The notes beneath the pieces are model-generated. The model saw nothing but the letters and a program-made list of their open reading frames with translations, was not told where the DNA came from and made no database searches. DNA of 64,000 nucleotides from Symbiodinium microadriaticum (taxonomy: Eukaryota; Sar; Dinophyceae; Suessiales; Symbiodiniaceae), in contig LSRX01001103.1 of assembly GCA_001939145.1 (NCBI GenBank), positions 121,932 to 185,931 on the forward strand. The letters run 5' to 3'. The first letter of the stretch is position 1. The number at the start of each line of letters is the position of its first letter. Shown here piece after piece: positions 61,800-64,000 of the stretch. The position numbers were made by a program, and so were the translations under genes.

Positions 61800-64000
61800 T
61801 CTCGATTGCTGTTGATGAGTTCCAGCCCTGCCTGCGCCTCCACCTCGCGCAAAGCCCGGCCGTCATTGACTTGATCCTGGACGATTGCAGACATCACCGC
61901 TCGCCTTTGTTCGAGCCTCTGTTGATTACAAGTGTACGAGCTTTCATCTATCTTCAGCTTGTGCGTTGCAACGCTCTCGATTCAACCGCGCTGATTGGGG
62001 TGCTTGAAGGATTGCCCCTTGTGTTACCAAGGACCTTGACAAGGACGAGTTTCGGCAGAATGCGGTTGCAGGAGGTTCATCCTCACATGATTCGAGGCTT
62101 TTGGCAAAGTCTGGTGCTTCGGCTCGCAGCTTGCAGCGAGGCTTCGGCACTGCAGAGTGTGCAGGATTGCGGTTGTGCAGTTTCGCTCAGCATTACTGCA
62201 AATTCAAGGGTTGAGTACGGCTTCCAGACTGCGACCTCGTGCTAAAAGGGTTTTTGGTCAATGGGCAGCACGATTCTGTTTGGGGGCGAGCGTGGCAACT
62301 GTGGGGGGGAGATCGAGTCTGCGAGTGTCACAGGGATTGTGCTCGTCCGGCATGGACTGGTCTGACCATGTGAGCCACGAAGTGAAGACCAAAAAAGACT
62401 TCCGGCAAGAACTACAAAGTTCAAAGCTGCCTCTAACAATATGAGCTCTTTCAACAGCAGCTCGTGCCGTCCATCTGGGAGCTGCCAGGCCTCTGGGGGC
62501 CCGCCTCATCAGGAGCTCTCCGCAAAAACAGGCTCTGCAAAACATCTTTTCGAGAAAAATTATTCTTCCTGTTTTCCCCCCACGATGTTCAGTAGAACAA
62601 ACGGTCGCCCCAAACGCGGCCCAGGCACTTAGTCTCGACTCTGCCAGGAGTTGCTCAGCGGCTGCCTGGACATCTTCCAGCGAGGACTCCTGCGTCTCTG
62701 TGGCTTAACTTCGTAAGTTCACTCTGCATTTAAGGCCGCGATCAAGGTCGGTCCTTGCTCTCGCGGTCCAGGTCTTTGAGACTACTCATAACGAAGGCGT
62801 TGGTTGTTTGCCGCAGGGAACGTGAAGTGTCCTCCGGGCAGTGCATCGCTGCGGAGATGTACAAATTTTGGGATGGTGATAGAGCGCCGCATCCTGCACG
62901 GAATGCAAGAGCTGCTTCACGATGGAGTCCAGGGAGCTGTGGAAGTGCGCAGGGATATCAAAAACGCTGCCAGATCCGGAGCCTAGAACTGGCACGGCGT
63001 GGAATCACCCTGACCGACTGAAACAAAACAAAAGCGATACAAAATCTTCGAATCAAGACCGTGACCAAGGTTCTCAAGTAGTCCACATACGCAGCAACAC
63101 CAGCTCCCCAGAGAGTCCAGCAGTCGGCTGAGGAACACCTCAGAAGCGCCGGAGAAAGCCTCCTCTCCTACCAGAAAATTTAAAAACGAAAGAACGAGGA
63201 ACATCCCTCAACTGCATGCGGGGAGCGTGTTAGAGTCATATGCAAGGAGGTATCTGGTAGTAGCTTCCAGCGGATGTGGAGACAGGATGAAGTGGTCATC
63301 CTTCAAATGCTCGATGCACATCGTCTCCAGACCCGCGCGTATCCTTAAAGACAGAGACTGCGACTAGCCTCATCGAGGCGGGATCCTCCAACCAGCAACA
63401 AAGGGCATTTGAGGGCTGCTTTTTCAAGACTACATCCACCGAGAGGCATGTTTTCCACCCACAGCCCATGCTGATCGGTCTCGGAAGGCTTCTCCATGGA
63501 GACTCTCTGTGTTCACAGTTAACAGGTTCCGATCGAGATGTATAGGGGCTTGCAGATCACTGTAGCATGAGTGCATCGTGCTATCAACACCACTGTTCTA
63601 TCTATGCTCACAACTGCCCTGTTCCAGTACCTTCCTCGTTGCCTTAAGCTTGTGCACTCCAACCCCGATTTGCTGATGGGCGGCGGTCTGTCAGGTTTGA
63701 TCTTCATGGGCACTGGGTGGGCTACAAGTACTCTTTCCGTGAGCCAAGCTTGCATCGAGAAAGCTTCTTGGCACAAGCAGTGCCGAGCCAACCGGGCTAT
63801 GCCTAACAATGGCTTCTTCAGATTGGAGTTGCAGACATGGTTGCTAGTAATGCTAGTACCACAACCAACTCCGTACACAAAACTTTGAACTGCATTGTTG
63901 AAAACAGCCATGCCCAGACACAAGAGCTGAACAGTCGACGTGCCTAGGATTGCCCTCATCGCTAGCTTTGGAAGCGCTTGCCTCAGCTGTCGCTGGTACG
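61800..64000. other. Terminal stretch without a supportable gene
   Basis: Overlapping frames on both strands (for example plus 61871-62245, minus 63519-63959) have no recognisable motifs. The minus piece at 63930-63840 (MAVFNNAVQSFVYGVGCGTS) is weakly protein-like. Confidence 0.35.

Overview
The window looks like nuclear DNA of a dinoflagellate, most likely one of the Symbiodiniaceae. Protein-coding exons are short and sit far apart in GC-rich, microsatellite-laden DNA. The introns I could place by joining conserved protein pieces nearly all start with GC or GA instead of GT, and they end in AG followed by G. Every gene I can identify lies on the minus strand, as in the long one-directional gene arrays of dinoflagellates. 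No tools were used: splice sites are inferred by joining protein segments in frame, family names come from recognised motifs, and many minus-strand exons are real-looking but unnamed.

Layout. 1-530 is a CA/GACA repeat. 2.85-4.28 kb is a near-perfect 7-bp satellite between AGT runs. 5.6-6.6 kb holds exons of a lysine-rich protein. 9-16.7 kb holds scattered unnamed minus-strand exons. 17.4-18.4 kb is a two-exon FSH1-type serine hydrolase. 20.4-21.1 kb has an HMG-box-like fragment and a coiled-coil exon. 22.0-22.35 kb resembles a PIERCE-type flagellar microtubule inner protein. 23.8-24.35 kb is the 3' end of a CDC50 (flippase subunit) gene, next to an ACGC array.

30.83-40.40 kb is the main discovery: a compact, intron-free, about 9.6-kb mobile element with seven minus-strand ORFs. 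The largest ORF (892 aa) has an N-terminal GIY-YIG nuclease, a CxC motif and a reverse transcriptase, the permuted layout of Chlamys/Naiad-type Penelope-like elements. Around it lie a proline-rich protein with a possible ADP-ribosyltransferase-like end, an SR/proline protein, an F-box-like protein, a coiled-coil protein with a nuclear localisation signal, a second coiled-coil protein and a possible ubiquitin-like protein. The element sits in a CA microsatellite and is bounded by about 300-bp direct repeats. The repeats are almost identical except for a 73-75 bp core, which has been replaced while all its base pairing is kept.

46.0-49.66 kb is a fused aconitase X gene (swivel domain plus catalytic domain) in about 14 exons. 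50.5-51.4 kb is an intronless alkaline ceramidase. 51.8-53.0 kb is an unnamed membrane protein. 55.0-56.2 kb is an EamA/DMT-type transporter. 56.5-61.6 kb holds more unnamed minus-strand exons and minisatellites. 61.9-64.0 kb shows nothing I can support. The host genes are unrelated housekeeping functions (lipid, amino-acid, transport, flagellum). The only clear functional cluster is the retroelement polycistron.
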